Shown: positions 7,401-15,602 of the stretch, piece by piece | Layout: each line of letters opens with the position of its first letter | How positions within the stretch are numbered: position 1 is the first letter of the stretch | Assembly: GCA_022827095.1 (NCBI GenBank) | Contig: JAJDTP010000009.1 | Location: 124,001-188,000 of the forward strand | Length of the DNA: 64,000 nt | DNA from: Dehalococcoidia bacterium | GTDB taxonomy: Bacteria; Chloroflexota; Dehalococcoidia; Lucifugimonadales; UBA3495 | Direction: 5' to 3' | Program-made: the position numbers and the translations under genes | The notes under the pieces: model-generated | The model's database searches: none | The model's input: the letters and a program-made list of their open reading frames with translations, nothing else | What the model was told of the DNA's origin: nothing

Positions 7401-8168
7401 ATGACTACCATCGCCACATTTGAAGACCTCCTCGCCATCCTCGAGCAGAACCCACAGCTCCGCTCGGCGCTGCGGAACCATATCCTTGACGAGGAATTGA
7501 AACAATTGCCGGCCATCGTCAGGCGGAACCAGGAACTGCTTGAGCAATTCATCCAGCAGCAGGCCGAGATAACGGCAAAGCTCCAAGCCGGCATCGATCA
7601 GCTCAACGACACGCTGAACCGTTTCATGGAGAGTACCAACGCCATGTTGGCCGCCCACGCCGAGAGAATGGCGCGGCTGGAGACGGACGTGGCGGTGCTG
7701 AAGACGGACGTGGCAGAACTGAAGACCGATGTGGGTTGGCTCAAAGGTCACATCACGCCCACGATCGCCCGGCGCATGATCGGGAGAATCGCCGATGTTA
7801 CCCAATGCCGGCGGCCACGCTGGCTGGAGGAGCACGAAATCATCGACATCGCGGATGACGCAGATACCGACGGCGTACCTGACAACGAGCTGGAAAGTTT
7901 CCGCGCCATCGACCTCGTCATGCGCGGCATCGACAAGACCAGCGCCACCGGTGAGATGCAGTACGTCGTCATCGAGTGTTCCGCCACCGTGGCTGCCAAC
8001 GATGTGACCCGGGCCCGACGCAACGCCGACCACCTGTCCCGGTTCACTGGTATCGCCTCCCGTGCCGTGGTCATAGGAACCGAAATACCCCCCACCATCG
8101 CCAACTTGGCCCAAGGCGAGTTAGTGCACTGTATCGCCATCACCAACAAGGGCGCTCGCCCCAGATAG
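7401..8168 (+). CDS. Coiled-coil protein with PD-(D/E)XK-like C-terminal domain
   Basis: A 255-residue protein; I take the start at the ATG of MTTIATFEDLLAIL rather than the in-frame ATG at 7368, because this N-terminus looks like the natural domain boundary. Residues 1-60 are helical. Residues about 60-115 form a coiled coil ending in three heptads (LETDVAV, LKTDVAE, LKTDVGW) encoded by near-identical 21-base repeats. The C-terminal part (FRAIDLVMRGIDK, then YVVIECSATVAANDVTRARRN) has the strand pattern and acidic residues of a PD-(D/E)XK nuclease fold and includes ASRAVVIG. Function is unknown; such proteins are often found in variable genome regions. Confidence 0.75.
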   Translation: MTTIATFEDLLAILEQNPQLRSALRNHILDEELKQLPAIVRRNQELLEQFIQQQAEITAKLQAGIDQLNDTLNRFMESTNAMLAAHAERMARLETDVAVLKTDVAELKTDVGWLKGHITPTIARRMIGRIADVTQCRRPRWLEEHEIIDIADDADTDGVPDNELESFRAIDLVMRGIDKTSATGEMQYVVIECSATVAANDVTRARRNADHLSRFTGIASRAVVIGTEIPPTIANLAQGELVHCIAITNKGARPR

Positions 8169-8217
8169 CCGCAACCTCGCGTTGGCGCCCGGTCAAAATA
8201 GGAGACAGTTCACGTCG

Positions 8218-9408
8218 ATGCCCAGCAAAAAGATCGTCCTCGCCTACTCCGGCGGCCTTGATACCTCCGTCGCCGTCCCCTGGCTCAAGGAAAACTACGA
8301 CGCCGAAGTCATCACCTGCACCATCGACCTGGGCATGGTGGACCTGGAGTCCATCCGCCAGCGCGCCTACGCCGTGGGCGCATCCGAGGCCGTCACTGTC
8401 GACGGCCGGGAGACGCTGGTCGAAGAGTTCCTCTGGCCTGCCCTCCGCGCCGGCGCCATCTACGAAGGCCAGTACCCCCTGGCCACCGCGCTGGGCCGTC
8501 CGCTCATCGCCCGCTACCTGGCCGAGGTGGCCCGGGCGCACGACGCCGACGCCGTGGCCCACGGCTGCACCGGCAAGGGCAACGACCAGGTGCGTATCGA
8601 GGTCGGCGTCTCCGCCCTCGCCCCCGGCGTGGAGCTCATCGCCCCCATCCGCGAGTGGGGCATGAACCGCGAGGACGAGGTGCTCTACGCCCGCGACCGC
8701 AACCTGCCCATCGCGCCCTCCAACAACAAGTACAGCACCGACGAGAACCTATGGGGCCGCAGCGCCGAGGCCGGTGAACTGGAGGACCCCTGGGTCGAGC
8801 CGCCCGAGGACGCCTACGAGTGGACCGTCAGCCCCGCCGCCGCGCCCAACGAGCCGGCCTACGTCGAGATCCGGTTCGAGGAGGGTATCCCCACCGCCGT
8901 CGACGGCGAGACCATGGCCGGCGTCGCCATGATCAGCCACCTCAACACCCTGGCCGGCGCCCACGGCATCGGCCGCATCGACCATGTGGAGAACCGGCTG
9001 GTTGGCATCAAGAGCCGCGAGGTCTACGAGTCACCGGCCGCGGTCCTGCTGCACGCCGCCCACCGCGCCCTGGAGACCATGACCCTCTCCCGCGAGCAGA
9101 GCCGTTTCAAGGAGCGCATCGCCCAGGAGTATGCCGAGCTGGTCTACAACGGCCTGTGGTACACCGCCCACCGCCGCGACCTGGACGCTTACGTCGACAG
9201 CACCCAGAGCCACGTCACCGGCGACGTGCGCGTCCGCCTGCACAAGGGTTCCTGCGTGGTTGTGGGACGCACCGCCGACCGCCCGCTCTACAACTACGGC
9301 CTCGCCACCTACGACCGCGCCGACGAGTTCGACCACACCGCCGCCAAGGGCTTCATCGACATCTACGGCCTCCCCGTCCGCACCCAACGCCGCCAGCAGG
9401 GTGATTAG
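8218..9408 (+). CDS. argG: Argininosuccinate synthase
   Basis: A 396-residue enzyme joining citrulline and aspartate with ATP, the penultimate step of arginine synthesis. The ATP pyrophosphatase P-loop SGGLDTS is at residues 11-17. HGCTGKGNDQVRIE and SNNKYSTDENLWGRS are the family's conserved nucleotide and citrulline/aspartate-binding stretches. Length matches the family. The start is taken at ATG 8218, where the conserved KKIVLAYSGG begins after four residues; the in-frame upstream ATG at 8182 would add a poorly conserved tail. An ArgD-type aminotransferase lies about 2 kb away on the other strand, so arginine genes are nearby but not in one operon. Confidence 0.97.
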   Translation: MPSKKIVLAYSGGLDTSVAVPWLKENYDAEVITCTIDLGMVDLESIRQRAYAVGASEAVTVDGRETLVEEFLWPALRAGAIYEGQYPLATALGRPLIARYLAEVARAHDADAVAHGCTGKGNDQVRIEVGVSALAPGVELIAPIREWGMNREDEVLYARDRNLPIAPSNNKYSTDENLWGRSAEAGELEDPWVEPPEDAYEWTVSPAAAPNEPAYVEIRFEEGIPTAVDGETMAGVAMISHLNTLAGAHGIGRIDHVENRLVGIKSREVYESPAAVLLHAAHRALETMTLSREQSRFKERIAQEYAELVYNGLWYTAHRRDLDAYVDSTQSHVTGDVRVRLHKGSCVVVGRTADRPLYNYGLATYDRADEFDHTAAKGFIDIYGLPVRTQRRQQGD

Positions 9409-9452
9409 TTGGAGAGCGAACTCGCTCGGTCATTGCGCATCGCCCTTGCTCG

Positions 9453-9562
9453 TGTCATTGCGAGCGGAGCGCGGCAATCCCGTCGGCGCAGGGGATTCCT
9501 TCGGGGCAGACAGTGCTGCAACCGCGTCCAGATTGCCACGGCGCAAACGCCTCGCAATGACA
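9453..9562. repeat. R2 repeat, long inverted form
   Basis: GTCATTGCGAGCGGAGCG and CGGCAATCC at the left are mirrored by GATTGCC and CTCGCAATGAC at the right, giving an imperfect inverted repeat of about 110 bases between argG and the SDR gene. Relatives occur at 5558, 10526 and 12692. Confidence 0.75.
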
Positions 9563-9588
9563 ACCTACTGAATTCTGAACAGTCACTC

Positions 9589-9632
9589 CCAATCCTGATA
9601 AATCATCAAATCCCGTAAATCCTGCTTCTGAC
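9589..9632. repeat. R1 repeat, half copy d
   Basis: Right-arm half of the R1 hairpin: CCAATCCTGATAAATCATC followed by CCGTAAATCCTGCTTCTGAC. It lies immediately next to the R2 element in the argG-SDR spacer. Confidence 0.75.
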
Positions 9633-9659
9633 GATTTACGGTGGGCTAACTCGCTCCCG

Positions 9660-10493
9660 CTACTCCAGCCCAACCCGCCGCAGCGTGTACGCCTCCCCGG
9701 CCATGATTTCGGGGATCCGCGGCGGCAGCGCGCGGAAGTCGTCAGTCGTCGCCGAGATCAGCCGGCCGGTCAGCGCTCCGCTGTCCTCCGAGGCCAGCCA
9801 CACCGCCAACTCGGCGCACTCGTCAATGGACGCCCCGCCGCCGGACGTGACCCGCAGCCCCAGCTGGTGAATGAAGTCCGCGCCGGCCTCGGCGGCCTGG
9901 TCTGTCATCCGGTCCCACATGCTGGTGTGAACCGAGCCCGGCCCCAGGGCGTTCACCGTAATTCCCTGGCCATCAAGTTCCTGGGCCAGCACCTCGGTGA
10001 GCCGCACCACCGCCGCCTTGCTGGAGCAGTAGGCCGACATATTGCTCCACGCATTCGTCGCGCCGGCCCCAGACAGGTTGATGATTTTGCCGCCGCCCTG
10101 CTCCAGCATCACGGGTATGACCGCCCGGCACACCAGGAATGTGCCCGTGATATTGACATTGATAGTGCTCACCCAGTCGGCGATGTCGTTGCCCTGCAGG
10201 GGGCCCACCGGCCCGGATATGCCGGCGTTGTTGACCAGCAGGTCAATCCGCCCGAAACGCTCCACCACTCGCTGGGCCAACCGTTCCGTGTCCTCCGAGT
10301 TGGTGACATCGGTGGGCACAGCAATGGCCTCGACGCCTAGTTCCGACACGGCGCCCACCGCATCCTCCAGCTCCGACTCGCTCCGCGCGGCCAGCCCCAG
10401 CATCGCGCCTTCCCGGGCGTAGGCCAGCGCGATGGCCCGCCCAATCCCGCGCCCCGCGCCCGTAATCACCGCAACCCGACCATCCAGTTTCAT
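9660..10493 (-). CDS. SDR family NAD(P)-dependent oxidoreductase
   Basis: A 277-residue classical short-chain dehydrogenase/reductase. The cofactor-binding motif TGAGRGIG is at residues 11-18 and the structural NNAG at 88-91. Catalytic Ser141, Tyr155 and Lys159 lie in LSGAGATNA and SAYCSSK. The central part looks like 3-oxoacyl-ACP reductase-type enzymes, and the C-terminus extends about 25 residues beyond the usual length of 250. The substrate is unknown. It is transcribed convergently to argG and stands alone, with repeats on both sides (9453-9632 and 10526-10580). Confidence 0.93.
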   Translation of the reverse strand: MKLDGRVAVITGAGRGIGRAIALAYAREGAMLGLAARSESELEDAVGAVSELGVEAIAVPTDVTNSEDTERLAQRVVERFGRIDLLVNNAGISGPVGPLQGNDIADWVSTINVNITGTFLVCRAVIPVMLEQGGGKIINLSGAGATNAWSNMSAYCSSKAAVVRLTEVLAQELDGQGITVNALGPGSVHTSMWDRMTDQAAEAGADFIHQLGLRVTSGGGASIDECAELAVWLASEDSGALTGRLISATTDDFRALPPRIPEIMAGEAYTLRRVGLE

Positions 10494-10525
10494 GTCATAA
10501 CCTCGCTGAAAGGGTCAACCAGATC

Positions 10526-10580
10526 CTCACGCGTACCCAAGTTGTCATTGCGAGCGTAGCGCGGCAATCCCGTCGGCGCA
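10526..10580. repeat. R2 repeat copy
   Basis: CTCACGCGTACCCA is followed by GTCATTGCGAGCGTAGCG and CGGCAATCCCGTCGGCGCA. The left half matches the copy at 5558 and the right half the start of the copy at 9453. Confidence 0.75.
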
Positions 10581-10620
10581 ACGATGTTAGTCTCCGGACC
10601 TGTCGTTCGTTATTCACGAA

Positions 10621-11007
10621 TCACACCGCCGGCGTTATATCCGTCCGCGCAAAATCGTTCCCCTTGAACAGCAGCGGCAAATTGCGGACTGAAGCCAGCG
10701 CGTAGGCAAACGTGTCCCCAAAGTTCAAGGCCGCGGGATGCCGTCCCCTGCCGTAGCGACGGTGAGCTTCTCCGGCGGCGAATATAAAGGTTCGGTCAAG
10801 CTGCACTATCTCGATATCGCGGCCATTCAACATGGTAATGGCATCCCGGTATACGGCTTCGCCTTTGCCGAGTGCGACGATCAGTAGTTCTACGGCCGTA
10901 GCGGTAGTGACCAACACGGGCGAGTTGCACTGTAGCTCATTCGCAAACGTGTGAGTGTCGGACTCCCCGGTGAGAATAGCGATTAACGCCGACGTGTCAG
11001 CTACCAT
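10621..11007 (-). CDS. VapC-like PIN-domain toxin
   Basis: A 128-residue PIN-domain ribonuclease, the likely toxin of a type II toxin-antitoxin pair. Acidic residues expected to bind metal are Asp4 (VADTSALIAIL), Glu40 (TAVELLI) and Asp98 (FGDTFAYALA), with Asp118 (GNDF) as the fourth. The gene overlaps the upstream frame at 11007 by one base (TAATG), a coupled arrangement typical of antitoxin-toxin operons. VapC enzymes cleave tRNA or rRNA when released from the antitoxin; the target here is unknown. Confidence 0.88.
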   Translation of the reverse strand: MVADTSALIAILTGESDTHTFANELQCNSPVLVTTATAVELLIVALGKGEAVYRDAITMLNGRDIEIVQLDRTFIFAAGEAHRRYGRGRHPAALNFGDTFAYALASVRNLPLLFKGNDFARTDITPAV

Positions 11008-11327
11008 TATTTCGGCAGCCCATTTTCGTCATAGAGTTCTTCCCGCCAAACTTTGGACGGCGGGTTGTCATCATCATAAGGATGTTCCTTACGATACTGA
11101 CGGCCGTGCTCGAGGATCTCCTCCCAGCGGGCTTTCGACTCCGCTCGTTCCTCCGGCGTCAGTTGGGGCGGTGGAAGGACGTTAATCAATGTTTGCAGAG
11201 CCTTCAGCACCGCCTGGTTCCGCGCCTGTGGGCCTTGGTAGCCCAATCGCCTGGCAACCTCTACGGCATATTCTTCAATGAGAGCTTCCGGATCGGTTGT
11301 CGTTGGAAAGAAGGCCATGATCTCCAT
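11007..11327 (-). CDS. Probable VapB-like antitoxin
   Basis: A 106-residue protein directly upstream of, and overlapping by one base, the PIN-domain toxin gene. I see no clear ribbon-helix-helix motif. Residues about 15-50 are helical (YAVEVARRLGYQGPQARNQAVLKAL), and the acidic, Pro-rich tail (HPYDDDNPPSKVWREELYDE) could wrap around the toxin as VapB tails do. The antitoxin role is inferred from position and from the charged C-terminus; the N-terminal region differs from the classic short VapB proteins. Confidence 0.65.
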   Translation of the reverse strand: MEIMAFFPTTTDPEALIEEYAVEVARRLGYQGPQARNQAVLKALQTLINVLPPPQLTPEERAESKARWEEILEHGRQYRKEHPYDDDNPPSKVWREELYDENGLPK

Positions 11328-11412
11328 TCCTTCACGCCACAGGCATTTTGTGCCAACGCCGGCGGCATCCCTTTCGGAACACCGCCGGCGCGTACGATGA
11401 TCCCAGTACGAA

Positions 11413-12603
11413 CTAAACGTTCCCCAGCGCCTCGCTCAGCCGGTTCACGCCCTCGTCGATCTCGTCCTCGGTGATGTTCAGCGCCGGCATGATCCGCACC
11501 GCGTTGGGCCGCACGCCGTTCAGCAGCACGCCCGCCGCCTCGGCCGCGTCCATCACCGCCGGCATGATGTCGCTGTCGAACTGCACGGCGGCCAGCAGGC
11601 CCTTGCAGCGGATCTCCTCGACGAACCCGTACCGCGCCTTCAGACCGTTGAGCTTGTCACTGAGCACGACCTCCATGCGCTTCACGTTGCCCAGCACGTC
11701 GTTCTCCAGCAGGTAGCGCGTGCCGGCCGCTGCGGCCGCCGTGGTCAGCGCGTTGCCGCCGAAGGTGCTGCCGTGGTCGCCGTAGGTCAGCGCCATGGCG
11801 TTCTCCTTGGACAGGAACGCGCCGATGGGCACGCCGTAGCCGAGCCCCTTGGCCAGGATCATCACGTCCGGCTCCACGTCGTACTCCTGGTGGCCGAACA
11901 GGCTGCCCAGCCGGCCCATGCCGGTCTGCACCTCGTCCAGGATCAGCAGGATGTCGTTCTGGTCGCACCACGCCCGCAGCCGCTGGAAGTAGTCGTCGTC
12001 GGGGATGTTCACGCCGCCCTCGCCCTGCACCGGCTCGACCATCACGGCGACGGTGTTCTCGGTGGTGGCGTTCATCACCGCCTCCACGTCGTTGAAGTCC
12101 ACGTAGGTGAACCCCTCGGGAATGGGCTCGAAGAGCTCGTGGTAGTGCGGCTGGCCGGTGGCGGCCACGGCGTTCATCGTCCGCCCGTGGAAGGAGTTGA
12201 ACGCCGTGATGACCTCAAAGGCGCCGTCCTTGTGCAGCTTGCCGTAGCGGCGGGCCAGCTTCAGCGCGCCCTCCACGGCCTCGGCGCCGCTGTTGCAGAA
12301 GAAGACCCGGTCCATGCACGAGTTCTCGATGAGCATCTCGGCGATGTCCAGCTGCGGCAGCGTGTAGAACTGGTTCGACGTCTGGATCAGCGTCGCCGCC
12401 TGCTGGGCGATGGCGTCCACCACCACCGGCGGGCAGTGCCCCAGGTTGTCCACGGCCCAGCCGGCCACGAAGTCGATGTACTCCTTGCCGTCGGCGTCCC
12501 ACACTCGAGAGCCCTCGCCCCGCACGATGACCACCGGCCGCCGGCGCACGGTCTGGGCATAGTACTTCTGCTCGATGGCAATGTATTCAGCGTTGCTGGG
12601 CAT
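11413..12603 (-). CDS. argD: Acetylornithine/class III aminotransferase
   Basis: A 396-residue PLP enzyme of the class III aminotransferases, most like acetylornithine aminotransferase. SGAEAVEGALKLAR binds the PLP phosphate, Asp223 in LDEVQTG contacts the pyridine nitrogen, and Lys252 in ILAKGLGYG forms the Schiff base. GSTFGGNAL completes the active site of the partner subunit. The start is taken at ATG 12603 (MPSNAEYIAIEQKYY); the in-frame upstream frame adds 21 unconserved residues. Proximity of argG supports a role in arginine synthesis, but ornithine or GABA aminotransferases are close relatives. Confidence 0.85.
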   Translation of the reverse strand: MPSNAEYIAIEQKYYAQTVRRRPVVIVRGEGSRVWDADGKEYIDFVAGWAVDNLGHCPPVVVDAIAQQAATLIQTSNQFYTLPQLDIAEMLIENSCMDRVFFCNSGAEAVEGALKLARRYGKLHKDGAFEVITAFNSFHGRTMNAVAATGQPHYHELFEPIPEGFTYVDFNDVEAVMNATTENTVAVMVEPVQGEGGVNIPDDDYFQRLRAWCDQNDILLILDEVQTGMGRLGSLFGHQEYDVEPDVMILAKGLGYGVPIGAFLSKENAMALTYGDHGSTFGGNALTTAAAAAGTRYLLENDVLGNVKRMEVVLSDKLNGLKARYGFVEEIRCKGLLAAVQFDSDIMPAVMDAAEAAGVLLNGVRPNAVRIMPALNITEDEIDEGVNRLSEALGNV

Positions 12604-12969
12604 GACAAATCCGCTCCCTGTGAGTGTGTTGCTGAACGCCGCCACACGCGGCGGCGCGTAGGCCATTATACCCCGCCGGCCGCCCCCGGTCTGTCATCGC
12701 GAGGCGCTCGCGCCGTGGCAATCTCGACGCCACCGCAGCAGCGCCGGTTCTTAAGGACGCCCCTGCGCCAACGAGATTGCCCCCGTATCAAGTACGGGGT
12801 CGCAGTGACACCTTCCCCGCAACTCTGAACAATCACGTAGTTGGTAGCGGTTTGACTCGCCATCGCCATCCCGCGTATCGTGCCGATTTTATCGAGTTGA
12901 GCGGGTGATGGGCGCGGCGACCGGGCGCGGCCGCGAGCGTAGTGTCCACCGCCTGACGGGAGCGGACGC
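12604..12969. other. Intergenic region dominated by a long R2 repeat
   Basis: This 366-base divergent spacer between argD and the MFS gene has no supported gene. Most of its left half is the R2 inverted repeat at 12692-12809. The right part must hold the MFS promoter, but I see no clear -35/-10 pair; GGGAG about 9 bases before the TTG start is a fair ribosome-binding site. Confidence 0.5.
12692..12809. repeat. R2 repeat, long inverted form
   Basis: GTCATCGCGAGGCG and GGCAATCTCG at the left are mirrored by CGAGATTGCC and GTCGCAGTGAC at the right. A secondary hairpin CCCCGTA-TCAAG-TACGGGG lies at 12781-12799. It is diverged from the copy at 9453 but has the same plan. Confidence 0.7.
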
Positions 12970-14217
12970 TTGGCACGGATCTCCAGCGCTCCGGTTTTTG
13001 TAGTCCTGCAGGACCGGAACTTCCAGTACCTGTGGGCAGCCCGGTGGATCCATGAGGTCTCCCGCCGCATGGAACTGATCGTGCTGGGCTACCTCGTGCT
13101 GGAACTCACCGACTCGGCTTTCCAGGTCGGCCTGATCTCGGTGTTCCTGAACGCGCCGCGGGTGCCGTTGGCTCTGGCGGCCGGTATGCTGGCCGACCGA
13201 CTGGACCGCTGGCGCATCCTGGCCACCATCCACGCCATCTACCTGGCGCTGGCCTCGTGCCTGCTGGTCCTGCTGCTGCTCGGGCTGGTCGAGCCGTGGC
13301 ATGTGTTCGTCGTTGTCCTGGCCCAGGGAACCGCCAAGGTGCTGGACGACCCGACCCGCCGCGCGTCCCTGTTCGATCTGGCGGGTCAAGACCGCATCGC
13401 CCACGCCATGTCGCTGGAGACGATGACCAACAACGGCGGCAAAATCCTCGGGCCGATCGTCGGTGGCCTGTTGGTGCAGTTCTACGGGTTCACCGGCGCG
13501 TTCATAGTGCTGGTGGCGCTGGACCTGGTGTCGGCGATACTCATCTGGAGGATGCGCTTACCCGAACGTTCCATGTTGATTGTGCGGGATACCGCCTTCT
13601 TTACCGGCATACGGTCCGGGATCGGGCATTCCTTCTCCAACAAGTTCGTCCTGGGCGTGCTGTCCATATCCCTGCTGATGAACGGTATGGTCCTGCCGCT
13701 GCAATACTTCATCCCAGTCATCGCCACGGACGTGCTCAAAGTGGGGCCGGCCCTGGGCGGGTTGCTGGGGGCTGCCGACGGTATCGGCGCGTTCGTCGGA
13801 GCCATGATCATCGCCACGCGGCGCAACTACAGCTTCCACGGCCGTTACTTCGCATTTGGCGCGATCATTGTGGCGGTGGGCGTGGTGGCCGTCGCGTGGT
13901 CGCCGTGGTTCTTCGTCTCGTTCCTGGTGCTCTTCACCGCCGGCGTGGGTCAATCCGGGTTCAGCACCATGCAGAGCACCATCCTCATGCTGTCGACCGC
14001 GCCGGAAATGCGCGGCAGGATCATGGGATCCCAGGGCCTGGTCAACGGGCTCGGTCACCTGGTCGGTGGGTTCGAGATCGGCGCAATCGCGCAGGCTTTC
14101 ACCATTTCCCTGGCCATCGGTCTGAACGCGGGTATCGGCCTGCTCCTGATGGCGCCGGTGATGATATTGACCCCCCTGATAAAGCGGGCGGTGGAGCCGT
14201 ACCAACCCCGGGGCTGA
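12970..14217 (+). CDS. MFS transporter
   Basis: A 415-residue major facilitator superfamily protein with about twelve hydrophobic segments. The loop after the second transmembrane helix reads AGMLADRLDRWRI, the family's GxxxDRxxRR-like signature, and the N-terminal FQYLWAARWI segment is typical of the enterobactin-exporter-like (MFS_3) branch, mostly drug or metabolite exporters. The start is TTG at 12970, seven codons before the conserved FVVLQDRNF. It converges on the flavoprotein gene with a gap of about 14 bases. A second transporter of the same type lies at 33520. Confidence 0.9.
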   Translation: MARISSAPVFVVLQDRNFQYLWAARWIHEVSRRMELIVLGYLVLELTDSAFQVGLISVFLNAPRVPLALAAGMLADRLDRWRILATIHAIYLALASCLLVLLLLGLVEPWHVFVVVLAQGTAKVLDDPTRRASLFDLAGQDRIAHAMSLETMTNNGGKILGPIVGGLLVQFYGFTGAFIVLVALDLVSAILIWRMRLPERSMLIVRDTAFFTGIRSGIGHSFSNKFVLGVLSISLLMNGMVLPLQYFIPVIATDVLKVGPALGGLLGAADGIGAFVGAMIIATRRNYSFHGRYFAFGAIIVAVGVVAVAWSPWFFVSFLVLFTAGVGQSGFSTMQSTILMLSTAPEMRGRIMGSQGLVNGLGHLVGGFEIGAIAQAFTISLAIGLNAGIGLLLMAPVMILTPLIKRAVEPYQPRG

Positions 14218-14231
14218 CCGTTTCCCGGCCG

Positions 14232-15431
14232 TCACGCCAGGCCGGTCACGCAGCGGGCGGGGTCGGACTCCGCCAAAACCTGCGGCCGATTCCCGGTATG
14301 AACGTAATCGGCGATCAGCTTGCCCGCCATTGGTCCGCGCCCGAAGCCCGATGACGCCAAACCGCTGACGATGTACAGGTCATCAATCTGCGGTATCTTC
14401 CCGATGATCGGCCGGCCGTCCAGGGAGAAGGGCATCATGCCCGACCACGTGCGGTTGATGGACAAACCCGACAGCATGGGGAGGATCTCGCTGGCGTGGC
14501 CGAAGTTCACCTCCACCCCGCTGGCGTCGACGGTATAGTCGTAGCCAACCAATTCGCGGTCGCCGCCGAAAATGATCTCGCCGTCCCGGTTCTGCCGTCC
14601 GTACAAGTGTCGAGTGACCCGATTGGAGCGGATGTGGGTCAGTTCCGGCGGGTGGTCGGCGTCCCAGCCCGGGTGTTGGCTCCAGTGCGCGTAGGATTCA
14701 GCGGACGACAACGAGTGGAAAGACCGGGGAGGCAGTGGCTGCGTCGCCCACATCTGCCCGCGCACCGGCACGATGGGGATGCGCAGACTCAGCATCTCGC
14801 CCAACGGGCCGCACCATGCTCCACCCGCGATGACCAGCCGATGGGCGGAGAACTCTCCGTTGGTACAGGCGACCCGGTAGGTTCCTTCAATCGTGCGCGC
14901 GATCCCCGTGACCTGACAATCCGTGAGGACAGTTGCGCCGCGTGCCACTGCCGCGTCGGCGAAGGCGCGGGTGGTCTTCTTGGGATCGGCCTGGCCCCGC
15001 AGGGGGAAGTGCATCGCCCCATACAGGTCAGGGCTGAGCTCCGGCTCGATGCCCCGGGCTTCGTCCGTCGTGAGCAGTTCCAGGGTGTAGCCGCGGGATT
15101 TCAACGCCAGCACACGGTCCCGGGCATAGACGTACTGCTCTTCCGTTTGGATAGCCTGGAGCCCGCCGGACGCGCGGAATTCAATGTCGTAGCCCAGCTC
15201 CAGATGGAGACTCCGGAAGATCTGCAGGCTGCCCATGGTCAGGTACGACTCCAGGTCCGGAATGTGACCCCAACCCAGCGCGCCAATGCCACCGGCATTG
15301 CCCCCCGATGCCTCTGAGCCGATCTCGCCCCGCTCCAGCAGCGTGACGCTGCGACCGTACGATGCGAGATGGAAAGCCGCGGACGCTCCGGCGATACCCC
15401 CGCCGATGACGATTACTTCAGCATCCGCCAT
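14232..15431 (-). CDS. FAD-dependent amine/amino-acid oxidase-like flavoprotein (DAO family)
   Basis: A 399-residue flavoprotein with the dinucleotide-binding fingerprint VIVIGGGIAGASAAFHL and LLERGEIGSEASGGNAGG at the N-terminus. The FAD-return segment IYIVSGLASSGFGRGPMAGKLIADY near the C-terminus is typical of the D-amino-acid/sarcosine/glycine oxidase family. The ATG at 15431 is preferred because GAGGTG is well placed before it and would overlap a GTG start two codons earlier. It lies 166 bases downstream of the oppF-type gene on the same strand, separated by R3 repeats, so it may use an amine or amino acid supplied by that transporter. The substrate is not deducible. Confidence 0.88.
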   Translation of the reverse strand: MADAEVIVIGGGIAGASAAFHLASYGRSVTLLERGEIGSEASGGNAGGIGALGWGHIPDLESYLTMGSLQIFRSLHLELGYDIEFRASGGLQAIQTEEQYVYARDRVLALKSRGYTLELLTTDEARGIEPELSPDLYGAMHFPLRGQADPKKTTRAFADAAVARGATVLTDCQVTGIARTIEGTYRVACTNGEFSAHRLVIAGGAWCGPLGEMLSLRIPIVPVRGQMWATQPLPPRSFHSLSSAESYAHWSQHPGWDADHPPELTHIRSNRVTRHLYGRQNRDGEIIFGGDRELVGYDYTVDASGVEVNFGHASEILPMLSGLSINRTWSGMMPFSLDGRPIIGKIPQIDDLYIVSGLASSGFGRGPMAGKLIADYVHTGNRPQVLAESDPARCVTGLA

Positions 15432-15485
15432 GCTCACCTCGTATGGTATCTGTCCAGACTTGAAATTTCCGTCTCACACCAAAGC

Positions 15486-15581
15486 CGTCATACCGGCGAA
15501 AACCGGTATCCAGGAGTCTTGGCCGTATACACGTTTGCCGGTGCCTGGGCTGCCTGGATTCCTGCGGAAACAGGGATGACG
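15486..15581. repeat. R3 composite inverted repeat
   Basis: GTCATACCGG-CGAAAA-CCGGTAT starts the element, followed by CCAGG. The far end reads CCTGGATTCCTG and CAGGGATGAC, so the whole stretch can fold on itself. It sits between oppF and the flavoprotein gene and could end or attenuate oppF transcription. Confidence 0.7.
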
Positions 15582-15602
15582 TTTTTCCCGATTTACCGCG
15601 CC

